A stretch of DNA of 41,577 bases, taken from positions 1-41,577 of the forward strand of contig LJHT01000076.1 in NCBI GenBank assembly GCA_001295905.1, written 5' to 3'. Positions 9,051 to 16,820 of the stretch are shown here, piece by piece (the first letter of the stretch is position 1; each line of letters opens with the position of its first letter). The notes beneath the pieces were generated by a model that was not told the origin of the DNA, made no database searches, and was given only the letters and a program-made list of their open reading frames with translations. Position numbers and translations under genes: made by a program. The DNA comes from a beta proteobacterium AAP51. GTDB taxonomy: Bacteria; Pseudomonadota; Gammaproteobacteria; Burkholderiales; Burkholderiaceae_C.

Positions 9051-10748
9051 ATGCAGGAAAGCTGGCACCTCGGGCAGATCGTCGCTGGCCATCGCCTGCA
9101 GCGGCCCCTGGGGCAGGGCGCGCATGGCGAGGTGTTCCTCGCAGAGGCGCCCGGTGGCCGGCCGGTGGCCCTGAAGCTGGCACGGGTGCCCACGGGCGAC
9201 GGGGCCCGGGCCTGGTGCGAACACTTCATGGCCACGGTTCGCCATGCCCAGCGGCTGGTGCACCCGGGCATCGTGGCCGTGCATGCCGGCGGCATCGAAG
9301 ACCGCCTGGCCTGGCTGGCGATGGAACTGGTGCCCGGTGGTGATCTCGGCCGCTACACCTTGCCCAGCCGCCTGTTGCCAGAAAACCTGGTGCTGATGCT
9401 GGCCTGGCGCATGGCCCAGGCCCTGGCCCACGCCCACCGCCATGGCGTGGTGCACCGCGACCTGAAGCCAGCCAACGTGCTGGTGCACCTGCCCAGCCAC
9501 ACCGTGAAGCTGGCCGACTTCGGCTTGGCCCGCGGCGCCGACGCCGTGCAGACCGGCACGGGCGTCGTGGCCGGTTCACCGGCCTACATGGCGCCCGAAC
9601 TGCTGGCCGGCAACCTGCCCACGCCCGCCACCGACCTGTATGCGCTGGGCGTGGTGATGTTCGAGTTGCTCGCCGGGCGGCTGCCCCATGCCGCGCCGAG
9701 CATGGGCGAACTGCTGCGCCAGGTGGCGCACGAGCCAGCGCCTGATCTGCTGGAATGTGTGCCAGGCATCACGCCCGCGCTGGCAGCTTTGGTGGCTGGC
9801 CTTCTCGCCAAGCCCGCTGCGCAGCGGCCCAATGATGCACAGGCCTTGTCCGAGGCTCTCGAAGGCCTTGTGCAGCCCGCTGCCACCCCGCAGAAAGCCC
9901 CGGGTTCCGATGCACAATCTGCGGGCATTCCACTCCGCGCCCCGACGAATCACTCCGTGTCCATGACGATTGAGCTCTTTGCGGCGGTAGACCCTGGGCG
10001 GGCCCGCAGCAACAACGAGGATTCGGTGGCCACCGACGACGGCGTGGCGCTGGCCGTTCTGGCCGACGGGATGGGCGGCTACAACGCCGGCGAAGTGGCC
10101 AGCAACATGGCCACGTCCTTCATCCGCACCGAACTCGGCCGCTGGCTGCGTGAAGCCAGCAAGCAGGCCAGCGACGCCGAAGTGCGCCGCGCCATGGACA
10201 TCTGCGTCGACAACGCCAACCGCGCCATCTACAACGCGTCGAACAGCAACCCGCAGTACGCGGGCATGGGCACCACGCTGGTGGTGGCGGTGTTCCGCGA
10301 CGACCGGCTGCTGCTGGGCCATGTGGGCGATTCGCGCTGCTACCGGCTGCGCGCCGGCCGCCTGCAGCAGGTGACCCGCGACCATTCGCTGCTGCAGGAG
10401 CAACTGGACGCCGGCCTCATCACGCCTGAGCAGGCGGCGTTCTCGTCGAACAAGAACCTCGTCACGCGGGCCGTGGGTGTGGAGGATTCCGTGCTGCTGG
10501 AAACCCATCAGCACGACGTGGAAGCGGAAGATGTATTTCTGCTGTGCTCTGACGGTCTGTCCGACATGCTGGACGATGCCGCTATCCAGCAGGTGTTGCT
10601 GGGGCACGACTCGCTGGAAACAAGGGGTCGGGCGCTGATCGCTGCAGCCAACGATGCGGGGGGAAAGGATAATATCTCCGTCATCCTGGCTCGGGCCTCT
10701 GGCAGCGCGAGCGCGCCGGCGTGGTCGTGGTGGCCCTTCCGGCGATGA
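9051..10748 (+). CDS. Fused serine/threonine protein kinase - PP2C-type phosphatase
   Basis: One uninterrupted 565-codon frame carries two opposing enzymes. Residues about 14-272 are a Hanks-type kinase: glycine loop LGQGAHGEVF (20-29), ATP lysine in VALKL (K42), catalytic HRDLKPAN (135-142), DFG (156-158) and GSPAYMAPE. A roughly 30-residue linker with poor codon bias follows. From M305 there is a Stp1/PppA-like PP2C phosphatase with RARSNNEDS, VLADGMGGYNAGE (339-343 DGMGG), GHVGDSRCYRLR, LLCSDGLSDML and GGKDNISVIL metal-binding motifs. No membrane segment is seen, except a hydrophobic WSWWPF end. An ATG at 9963 (M305) could allow separate phosphatase translation, but no ribosome site precedes it. 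In related bacteria the two activities are usually separate adjacent genes. An FHA gene follows. Confidence 0.9.
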   Translation: MQESWHLGQIVAGHRLQRPLGQGAHGEVFLAEAPGGRPVALKLARVPTGDGARAWCEHFMATVRHAQRLVHPGIVAVHAGGIEDRLAWLAMELVPGGDLGRYTLPSRLLPENLVLMLAWRMAQALAHAHRHGVVHRDLKPANVLVHLPSHTVKLADFGLARGADAVQTGTGVVAGSPAYMAPELLAGNLPTPATDLYALGVVMFELLAGRLPHAAPSMGELLRQVAHEPAPDLLECVPGITPALAALVAGLLAKPAAQRPNDAQALSEALEGLVQPAATPQKAPGSDAQSAGIPLRAPTNHSVSMTIELFAAVDPGRARSNNEDSVATDDGVALAVLADGMGGYNAGEVASNMATSFIRTELGRWLREASKQASDAEVRRAMDICVDNANRAIYNASNSNPQYAGMGTTLVVAVFRDDRLLLGHVGDSRCYRLRAGRLQQVTRDHSLLQEQLDAGLITPEQAAFSSNKNLVTRAVGVEDSVLLETHQHDVEAEDVFLLCSDGLSDMLDDAAIQQVLLGHDSLETRGRALIAAANDAGGKDNISVILARASGSASAPAWSWWPFRR

Positions 10749-10836
10749 GACAACAGGTGCGGTACGCAGGCAGTACACAGACGCCGCAGGCGCTTGGAGC
10801 CGTTGCGGCTGATAGCAGATGGAATCGAGGGTAGGC

Positions 10837-11547
10837 ATGGGCAAGCTGGTGGTTTCGCTCGACGGTGTGGTCATCAAGGAAGTCCAGATCACGAAGGACA
10901 AGACCACGCTTGGCCGCCGTCCCTACAACGACATCGTCATCGACAACCTGGCCGTCAGCGGCGAACACGCCGTGCTGCAGATGGTGGGCGCCGACGTCTT
11001 CATCGAAGACCTGAACAGCACCAACGGCACCTACATCAACGGCAAGGCGATCAAGAAGCAGCTGCTCACGCACAACGACACGGTCGAGATCGGCAAGTAC
11101 AAGATCAAGTTCCTGGTCGACGAGAGCGGCGAGTACGAGAAGACGATGATCATGCGTCCGGGCGCTGCCGCTGCCGCCGCGGCTGCCCATGCCGGCGCGC
11201 CCACCATGCCAGCGCCGACCTATGCCAGCACGCCCTCGAACTTCGGCGGGCTGCATGCACCGCCGCCCCCGCCTGCGCCACCGCTGCAGCCGGCCTCCAT
11301 CAAGGTGCTGAACGGTGCTGCCGCCGGCCGCGAGGTCACGCTGAGCAAGGTGGTCACCACCGTCGGCAAGCCCGGCGTGCAAGTGGCTTCCATCACGAAG
11401 CGCCCGAATGGCTATGCCTTCGCACACGTGGAAGGTGCCACGCGTCCCAGCATCAACGGCGTGCCGCTGGTGGGTGATTCGGTGCCGCTGCGCAACGGCG
11501 ACGTGATCGAGCTCGCCGGCACGCAGATGCAGTTCATCTACCGCTGA
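10837..11547 (+). CDS. FHA domain protein with two FHA-like domains
   Basis: The product has 236 residues. The N-terminal FHA domain (about 1-100) has the phosphothreonine-binding pattern GRRPYNDIVI, SGEHAVL and LNSTNGTYING (S41, H44, N63-G64). A disordered Ala/Pro linker (110-155, with a PPPPPAPP run) connects to a more divergent FHA-like domain (about 157-236: TTVGKPG, INGVPL, LRNGDVIELAGTQMQF) lacking the clear SxxH signature. It probably reads phosphothreonines made by the adjacent kinase. The start at 10837 is chosen because GAGGGTAG lies just upstream; an ATG 18 bases earlier is possible. It lies 88 bases after the kinase-phosphatase gene. Confidence 0.9.
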   Translation: MGKLVVSLDGVVIKEVQITKDKTTLGRRPYNDIVIDNLAVSGEHAVLQMVGADVFIEDLNSTNGTYINGKAIKKQLLTHNDTVEIGKYKIKFLVDESGEYEKTMIMRPGAAAAAAAAHAGAPTMPAPTYASTPSNFGGLHAPPPPPAPPLQPASIKVLNGAAAGREVTLSKVVTTVGKPGVQVASITKRPNGYAFAHVEGATRPSINGVPLVGDSVPLRNGDVIELAGTQMQFIYR

Positions 11548-11565
11548 CGGTACGGGCGCTCGGGT

Positions 11566-11585
11566 CCGCGCCCCCTCAGGCGCGG
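11566..11585 (+). terminator. GC-rich hairpin after the FHA gene
   Basis: CCGCGCC and GGCGCGG form a perfect 7-bp stem around a CCCTCA loop, 18 bases after the FHA stop. No T-run follows, so termination would be weak or Rho-assisted. Confidence 0.35.
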
Positions 11586-11638
11586 TGCCCTTGCCTCGTG
11601 ACGGGCTTCACGCGGCAGGAAGGCCGGCTTCAGCGGCT

Positions 11639-11654
11639 TGACGTAAAAGTGTCA
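11639..11654. promoter_or_regulatory. TGAC-N8-GTCA dyad upstream of the MBL-fold gene
   Basis: The AT-richer island TTGACGTAAAAGTGTCAC stands out in the 192-base gap between the FHA and hydrolase genes. It could be an operator, or the TTGACG at 11638-11643 could be a -35. No good -10 was found 16-18 bases downstream. Confidence 0.25.
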
Positions 11655-11739
11655 CCGTGCCTTGCGGCGCCGGGCTGTGCCCTGCAGCATGGGCATCTTG
11701 TCCGCAGCAGTGCGGAAGCTTGCCCACACCCCCCGCACC

Positions 11740-12537
11740 ATGCAGATTCGCGTCCTCGGTTGCTCGGGTTCGATTGCCGCCGGCAACCGCACCACGTCTT
11801 TTCTGCTCGACGAGCAGGTGCTCATCGACGCGGGCACCGGCGTGGGCGACCTCACTCTGGACGAACTGGCGCGCATTGACCACATCCTGGTCACGCACTC
11901 GCACCTCGACCACGTGCTGGCCATCGGCCTGCTCGCAGACAGCGTGACGCGGCGGCGCCATGCCGCCGCCCGGCCGCCAGTGGTGGTGCATGCGCTGCCG
12001 GAGACCATCGCGGCGCTGCGCCAGCATGTGTTCAACGGCGTGATCTGGCCCGACTTCACTCGCTTGCCAGATCTGCAGCACCCCGTGCTGGCTTTCGAGC
12101 CGCTGGCCGTGGGCGAGGTGCTGGAACTGGCCGGACGGCGCATCGAGGTGCTGCCCGCCAGCCACACGGTGCCTGCGGTCGGCTATGCCGTGCTGGGCAC
12201 GGGCGGTGCCTGGGTCTTCACGGGCGACACGGGGCCCAACCCGGCACTCTGGGAACGGCTGCGCAGCCTGCCGGTGGCCGCGCTGGTCATCGAAACCGCC
12301 TTCCGCAACGACGAGCACGCGCTGGCCACCATCAGCCAGCACCTGTGCCCGTCGCAGCTGCAGCACGAACTGGAGGGCTTCGCCCAACCGGCCGACGTGT
12401 ACATCACGCACATCAAGCCCGGCGAGGTGGATGCCGTCATGACGGAAATCGGTGCGCAGGCCAGCCGCCACCGCATCCGCGCACTGGCCACCGGCCAGGT
12501 GATGACCCTGGCCGACGAGCCCCGGCCGCAGGCCTGA
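11740..12537 (+). CDS. Metallo-beta-lactamase-fold hydrolase, similar to class II 3',5'-cyclic-nucleotide phosphodiesterases
   Basis: A 265-residue hydrolase starting MQIRVLGCSGSIA with the zinc-binding motif THSHLDH (H53, H55, D57, H58), a later histidine in LPASHTVPAVGY, GDTGPN and a terminal ITHIKPGE. This arrangement resembles MBL-fold phosphodiesterases of the yeast PDE1/class II cyclic-nucleotide type, but the substrate cannot be read from sequence. No signal peptide is visible. The frame stays open to 11662, but the conserved fold begins at the ATG chosen. It follows the FHA gene by 192 bases and may be the last gene of the phosphosignalling cluster. Confidence 0.8.
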   Translation: MQIRVLGCSGSIAAGNRTTSFLLDEQVLIDAGTGVGDLTLDELARIDHILVTHSHLDHVLAIGLLADSVTRRRHAAARPPVVVHALPETIAALRQHVFNGVIWPDFTRLPDLQHPVLAFEPLAVGEVLELAGRRIEVLPASHTVPAVGYAVLGTGGAWVFTGDTGPNPALWERLRSLPVAALVIETAFRNDEHALATISQHLCPSQLQHELEGFAQPADVYITHIKPGEVDAVMTEIGAQASRHRIRALATGQVMTLADEPRPQA

Positions 12538-12551
12538 CAAATTTCGTCAGC

Positions 12552-12570
12552 CCTGCCGGTTTTCGGCAGG
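12552..12570 (+). terminator. Hairpin after the MBL-fold hydrolase gene
   Basis: CCTGCCG-GTTTT-CGGCAGG, a perfect 7-bp stem 14 bases after the stop, precedes the pilin promoter. It lacks a T-run, so it is a tentative terminator. Confidence 0.4.
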
Positions 12571-12642
12571 CGCGATGCCAACGAAGTGACCAAGCGCGTC
12601 GACCGGTGTGCAAAAGGTCTCGCGCACCAGGTGCTGAAAGCC

Positions 12643-12658
12643 TGGCACGGACCCTGCA
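12643..12658 (+). promoter_or_regulatory. Sigma-54 (RpoN) promoter of the pilin gene
   Basis: TGGCACGGACCCTGCA fits the -24/-12 consensus TGGCAC-N5-TTGCW with one mismatch; the invariant GG and GC are present and separated by 10 bases. It lies 50 bases upstream of the pilin ATG. Type IV pilin genes are classically transcribed by RpoN with the PilR activator, so function and position agree. Confidence 0.8.
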
Positions 12659-12707
12659 ATCAAGGGGGTGTCTCTCCACCAACCCGCTCGCCTAGGAGCC
12701 CCCCCAC

Positions 12708-13142
12708 ATGAAGCGCGTACAGCAAGGTTTTACCCTTATCGAACTGATGATCGTCGTGGCGATCATCGGCATCTTGGCGGCGGTGGCGCTGCCGGCTTAT
12801 CAGGACTACACGGTCCGGGCGAAGGTCACGGAGGGCTTGTCTTTGGCAAGCTCGGCGAAGGTGACCGTGGCTGAGAATGCCGCGGCCGCTGCTTCTGCAC
12901 TGGATCTCGGCTGGACTGCTCCTGCTGCTACCGCCAACGTGACGAGCGTCACGATCGACGGTACCAACGGGGAGATCGAAATCACGTACACCGCCGCTGC
13001 TGGCAACGGTACGTTGACCCTGGTCCCGACCTCCAGCGGTGGTGCGCTGGCTGCGAACACCCCGCCGAGCGGCTCGATCACTTGGTCTTGCACGGGCGGC
13101 ACGCTGATTGCGAAGTACCGCCCTTCGAGCTGCCGCGCCTGA
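12708..13142 (+). CDS. pilA: Type IV major pilin (PilA/PilE family)
   Basis: A 144-residue prepilin with a short basic leader (MKRVQQG) cut by PilD after G7. Mature F1 and E5 (E12 of the precursor) and the hydrophobic N-terminal helix [20 protein letters not shown] follow. [16 protein letters not shown] is typical of group IVa pilins of betaproteobacteria. Two C-terminal cysteines (SITWSC and SSCRA) can form the D-region disulfide loop. The middle is Ser/Thr/Ala-rich and offers O-glycosylation sites, consistent with the downstream ligases. Ribosome site AGGAG lies about 12 bases upstream. A sigma-54 promoter precedes it and a strong terminator follows. Confidence 0.95.
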   Translation: MKRVQQGFTLIELMIVVAIIGILAAVALPAYQDYTVRAKVTEGLSLASSAKVTVAENAAAAASALDLGWTAPAATANVTSVTIDGTNGEIEITYTAAAGNGTLTLVPTSSGGALAANTPPSGSITWSCTGGTLIAKYRPSSCRA

Positions 13143-13158
13143 GGCCGAACGACACTTG

Positions 13159-13190
13159 AAAAGGACCGCGAAAGCGGTCCTTTTTTGTTT
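13159..13190 (+). terminator. Rho-independent terminator after the pilin gene
   Basis: AAAAGGACCGC-GAAA-GCGGTCCTTTTTT is a textbook stem with a GNRA-type loop and T-run, ending 25 bases before the first ligase start. It should insulate the highly expressed pilin from the ligase genes. Confidence 0.92.
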
Positions 13191-13214
13191 CTGGACTCCT
13201 TTTAGCTTCAGCCT

Positions 13215-14966
13215 ATGCGCACAACTGCTTCGAGCATGGATCCGCGCGCAGCCGTCAAGTTGCTGGGCTTCTCGCTGCTTGCTGCGTGGTGGCTGGCCTA
13301 CTTTCCGCTGCCCTTTCTTGAGTTCTACAAGGAGTGGGTCTTCGTCACCGGTCTGGCGGTGGCAGCGCTGCTGGGGCTGAAGCCTGTGCCGCTGCGTGAT
13401 GTGGCGCGGCACCCCTTGTTTCTTGGAGCGGCCGCTTTGGCCGTGGTTGCCGTTTTGCAGGCAGCCGTGCGTCCTGAGCATGCGCCACGGGTCGCTCTGT
13501 ATCTCGGTTACCTCGGGGTTTTCTTGGTAGCCCTGTGCAGCGGGGTCGGAATGCGTAGGCAGTTCGGCAGCAGAGCCACCGTGTTACTGGCCGGCACCCT
13601 GTTGATCGGGGTGGTCGGCTGCGTGTTTTTCGCAGCCTTGCAACTGAATTTCATCGAATTCGATTGGCCTTTCGTTGCTGGCCGCACCCGCAGAGTGACC
13701 GCCAACTTGGCGCAGGCCAATCACTTGGCCAACCTGCTTTGGCTGGGTGCGCTCGCCGCCGCTTATCTGGCGGTGAAGCGCGTCGTCGAGCCTTGGGCAG
13801 TGGGCCTGGTATTGCTCCTCGTTCTGGTCTTTGTGCATCTGACAGGTTCACGCATGCCCTGGGTCTACGCCATGGTCACCTTGTGCCTTGGCCTGTTGGC
13901 TTGGCTTCGCGGTAGCCAAGCAACTGTGAAGCACTTGGGTCCTTGGCTCGTGGGTATGGCTCTGGGCTTTGCCGCACTGGCGCCGGTTCTGTCGCTTGCA
14001 GGAGTCGCAGACTTCTTTGGTATGAGTTCAGGCAGTACGCGCCTGTCGCAAACGGGGCATGGTTCGTCTGACAGCAAGCGGCTGTGGTACTGGCATGTTG
14101 CGATGGACGCCGCGAGCCAAGAGCCCTGGCTTGGTGTGGGCGCGGGTCGGTATGTGGGTCACGGACTCGAGATGTCTATGGCAGATGAGCGCAGCCCGGA
14201 ACAGGGCGCGACATCCCACGCGCACAACATCTCACTGCAACTGGCTGCGGAGTTCGGCATACCCGCTGCGCTGGCAGTGACGGCGGCAGTGGGTTTCTGG
14301 CTCTTCCAGGCGTTGCGACGTTCTCGCCACAGCCCTGAGGCTCTCTTCGCAGCAGCATGCGGATGTGTTCTGCTGATCCACTCGATGCTCGAGTTTCCCT
14401 TCTGGTATGCCTACTTTCTGGGTCTGTTCGGTCTGATTGCAGGTCTGGCGGCCGAACCTGAGAACGACCCTTCGCCCGCGGTATGGCGGGAACAACGCGT
14501 TCTACCGGTGATGCTGCTTGCTGGGGCCATCGCGGCGCACGCGCTGGTACGGCCCTTGGAGAACGCGATGCAAATCGTGATGCTTCAGGTCGGTGTGGGC
14601 GGCGCGCCGCAACCGGCGCCCGGAATCAGGAACGCGTTGCTCAAGGTTCCACCCTGGTCCCCGTACGGCGATTGGGCGGAAGCATTGGACTTGATGACCG
14701 CGCTGCCAACGCTCGAGACGGCTGAGGGCTTGGCGGTTCGCTGTGACCGCGCCCTACACTTCGCGCCATCGCCGTACGTGCTCGCACGGTGCGCCACGGT
14801 TCACCAGGTCGCAGGTGACGAAAAGCGTGCAAGCCAACTAGCAAACGCCCTGTGCAAGCTTTTCCCAGCCTCCGATCTGACTTTGATCCAGTCGATGGAG
14901 TTTGTGCAGCGGGTCAGTCCTGCTGCAGGCTTCATCGTCAGTGACTGCGTAGAAAGGTTGGATTGA
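13215..14966 (+). CDS. PglL/Wzy-type O-oligosaccharyltransferase (pilin glycosylation ligase), copy 1
   Basis: Polytopic membrane protein of 583 residues with about 11-12 hydrophobic segments. PglL-family landmarks are visible: VTANLAQANHLANLLWLG in the middle, ATSHAHNISLQLAAEFGIP in the large periplasmic Wzy_C loop, and LLIHSMLEFPFWYAYFLG before a C-terminal soluble tail of about 130 residues. Such enzymes transfer undecaprenyl-linked glycans to Ser/Thr of pilin in the periplasm. Its place right behind the pilin supports that role. Composition is clearly lower in G+C than the neighbours (for example 28 of 60 bases at 13621-13680), with many TTG, TTT and CAT codons, suggesting acquisition from another source. 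An O-antigen ligase cannot be excluded. Confidence 0.82.
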   Translation: MRTTASSMDPRAAVKLLGFSLLAAWWLAYFPLPFLEFYKEWVFVTGLAVAALLGLKPVPLRDVARHPLFLGAAALAVVAVLQAAVRPEHAPRVALYLGYLGVFLVALCSGVGMRRQFGSRATVLLAGTLLIGVVGCVFFAALQLNFIEFDWPFVAGRTRRVTANLAQANHLANLLWLGALAAAYLAVKRVVEPWAVGLVLLLVLVFVHLTGSRMPWVYAMVTLCLGLLAWLRGSQATVKHLGPWLVGMALGFAALAPVLSLAGVADFFGMSSGSTRLSQTGHGSSDSKRLWYWHVAMDAASQEPWLGVGAGRYVGHGLEMSMADERSPEQGATSHAHNISLQLAAEFGIPAALAVTAAVGFWLFQALRRSRHSPEALFAAACGCVLLIHSMLEFPFWYAYFLGLFGLIAGLAAEPENDPSPAVWREQRVLPVMLLAGAIAAHALVRPLENAMQIVMLQVGVGGAPQPAPGIRNALLKVPPWSPYGDWAEALDLMTALPTLETAEGLAVRCDRALHFAPSPYVLARCATVHQVAGDEKRASQLANALCKLFPASDLTLIQSMEFVQRVSPAAGFIVSDCVERLD

Positions 14967-16804
14967 TTCCGGTCAGTGCATTCCGCCCTCAGGCTTGGCC
15001 CCTCGGTGTCTTTCTGAGCGCCGCAGTTGGATTTGGCGCCGCCACCCTTCCCTCCCTCCTCGCCTACAACCTCAGCCCCAGCCCCACCTACCTGAACCAG
15101 GCCCTGGCCTTTGCGCTGTGGGCGATGTTCGCCCTGTTCACGGCTCCGCAGCGCCCGGGCCGTGGCCCCTGGGCCTTGTGGGCGGCCATGGCGGTGCTGG
15201 CGGCCGCGGCGCTGTGGTCGTGGGGGCCGGGGGCGCTGCCGGCCAGCCTGGCGCTGTCGGCCCTGGCCACGCTGTTCGCCGCCGCGGTGCTGGTGGGCGC
15301 CGGCGCCGGCGCACGCGCGCGGCCTGATGCCGAAAGGCTGTTCGTCGCCTTCGCCTGGGCCTGGGTGGTCTGCGGCACGCTGAACATCGCCATCGCGCTG
15401 GTGCAGGTGTTCGCCCCCTCGTGGGCCGACGGCGCCTGGCTCGCCGCTTCCAGCGTGCCCGGCCGCGCCGTGGGCAACCTGCGCCAGCCCAACCACCTCA
15501 GCAGCCTGTTGCTGTGGCACTGCATCGCCGTGCTGGCATTGCTGGAACTGGGCCGCCTGCGCCGCGCCTGGGCCGCCGTGCTGCTGGCGCTGGGGGTGTT
15601 TGCGGTGGTGTTGACGGCCTCGCGCACCGGGCTCGTCAGCGTGCTGCTGCTGGCGGCCTGGGGCCTGCTGGACCGCCGCCTTTCACGCGCTGCGCGCCTG
15701 CTGCTGGTGGCAGCACCCATCGCCTACGCCTTGTCTTGGGTGGGCATGGCGCAATGGGCCGAGCTCACGCAGGCCACTTTCGGTGGTGCCCAGCGCCTGG
15801 CCGAGGCCGACGTCGGCGGGTCGCGCGTGGCCATCTGGCGTGACACGCTCACGCTCATCGCCCAGCAGCCCTGGGCCGGCGTGGGCTTCGGCGAATTCAA
15901 TCTCGCGTGGACGTTGACACCGCTGCCGCAGCGCCCCGTGGCCTTCTTCGACCACACGCACAACCTGCCGCTGCAGCTGGCCGTGGAGCTGGGCCTGCCC
16001 CTGGCCGCCGGGGTGATGGGCCTGCTGCTCTGGGCCTTGTGGTGCAGCGCCCGCGCGGCCTGGGCCACGCCCGGCGGTCTGGGCGTGGCGCAGCGCTGTG
16101 CGTTGCTGATGGTGTTGATGATCGGCCTGCACAGCTTGCTGGAGTACCCGCTGTGGTACAGCTATTTCCTGCTGCCGGCTGCCTGGGCCTGGGGCTTTGC
16201 CTTGCAGGCCGACGGGCGGGCTGCTGCGTCGCAGGCTGCGCTGCCTTCGAACACCGCGCCGGCCGCACCGCCCCGGCCCACCGACCAGGCCGTGCCGGTG
16301 TATCGCCCCCTGGTCGTGGCCGCGGCCGTGGTGCTGGCCGGCGCGGTGTTCTCCGTGGCCGACTACCTGCGTGTGGCCTCCATCTTCAGCAGCCAGCTGA
16401 GCCAGGCGCCGCTGGCGCAGCGCGTGGCCAGCGGCCAGAACAGCGTGTTCTTCGCCCACCACGCCGACTACGCTGCCGTCACGGCCGGGCTGCCCGTTGC
16501 CGACCCCGCGCGCGCTTTCGACCGCGTGGTGCACTACCTGCTGGACGCGCGCCTGATGATGGCCTGGGCCCAATCGCTGGCCGCTCGCGGCCAGACCGAG
16601 GCTGCCAGCCACATTGCCGAGCGCCTGCGCGAGTTTCGCAAGCCCGATGCCGAGGAGTTCTTCGCCGTGTGTGATGCCGCGGCGCCTGCGTCGGCGGCAT
16701 CGGCAGCTTCAGCGCCGCCAGCCGCCACCCTGCCCAGACCGTTCCAGTGCGCGCCACCCGCGCAAGTACCGAACTGGCGCAGCTTCGTTCGCCCTGGGCT
16801 CTAG
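14963..16804 (+). CDS. PglL/Wzy-type O-oligosaccharyltransferase, copy 2
   Basis: The second ligase has 613 residues and the same landmarks in the same order: SYNLS-like opening (LLAYNLSPSPTYLNQALAF), RAVGNLRQPNHLSSLLLW, DHTHNLPLQLAVELGLP, LHSLLEYPLWYSYFLLP and an Ala/Pro-rich C-terminal tail ending in RSFVRPGL. Typical PglL proteins start with such a YN..P motif, which copy 1 lacks in recognisable form. The proposed TTG start overlaps the stop of copy 1 by four bases (TTGA), so translation is likely coupled. Codon usage is strongly GC-biased like the rest of the window, in contrast to copy 1. The moaC gene converges on it. Confidence 0.82.
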   Translation: MIPVSAFRPQAWPLGVFLSAAVGFGAATLPSLLAYNLSPSPTYLNQALAFALWAMFALFTAPQRPGRGPWALWAAMAVLAAAALWSWGPGALPASLALSALATLFAAAVLVGAGAGARARPDAERLFVAFAWAWVVCGTLNIAIALVQVFAPSWADGAWLAASSVPGRAVGNLRQPNHLSSLLLWHCIAVLALLELGRLRRAWAAVLLALGVFAVVLTASRTGLVSVLLLAAWGLLDRRLSRAARLLLVAAPIAYALSWVGMAQWAELTQATFGGAQRLAEADVGGSRVAIWRDTLTLIAQQPWAGVGFGEFNLAWTLTPLPQRPVAFFDHTHNLPLQLAVELGLPLAAGVMGLLLWALWCSARAAWATPGGLGVAQRCALLMVLMIGLHSLLEYPLWYSYFLLPAAWAWGFALQADGRAAASQAALPSNTAPAAPPRPTDQAVPVYRPLVVAAAVVLAGAVFSVADYLRVASIFSSQLSQAPLAQRVASGQNSVFFAHHADYAAVTAGLPVADPARAFDRVVHYLLDARLMMAWAQSLAARGQTEAASHIAERLREFRKPDAEEFFAVCDAAAPASAASAASAPPAATLPRPFQCAPPAQVPNWRSFVRPGL

Positions 16805-16820
16805 GGCTGCGCGCCTGCGC

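Noticed and set aside
9913..9918. CACAAT as a -10 for a separate phosphatase transcript inside the kinase-PP2C gene
   Set aside because: Only 4/6 match, no -35 at proper spacing and no ribosome site before the ATG at 9963; kept only as a possibility in the gene entry.
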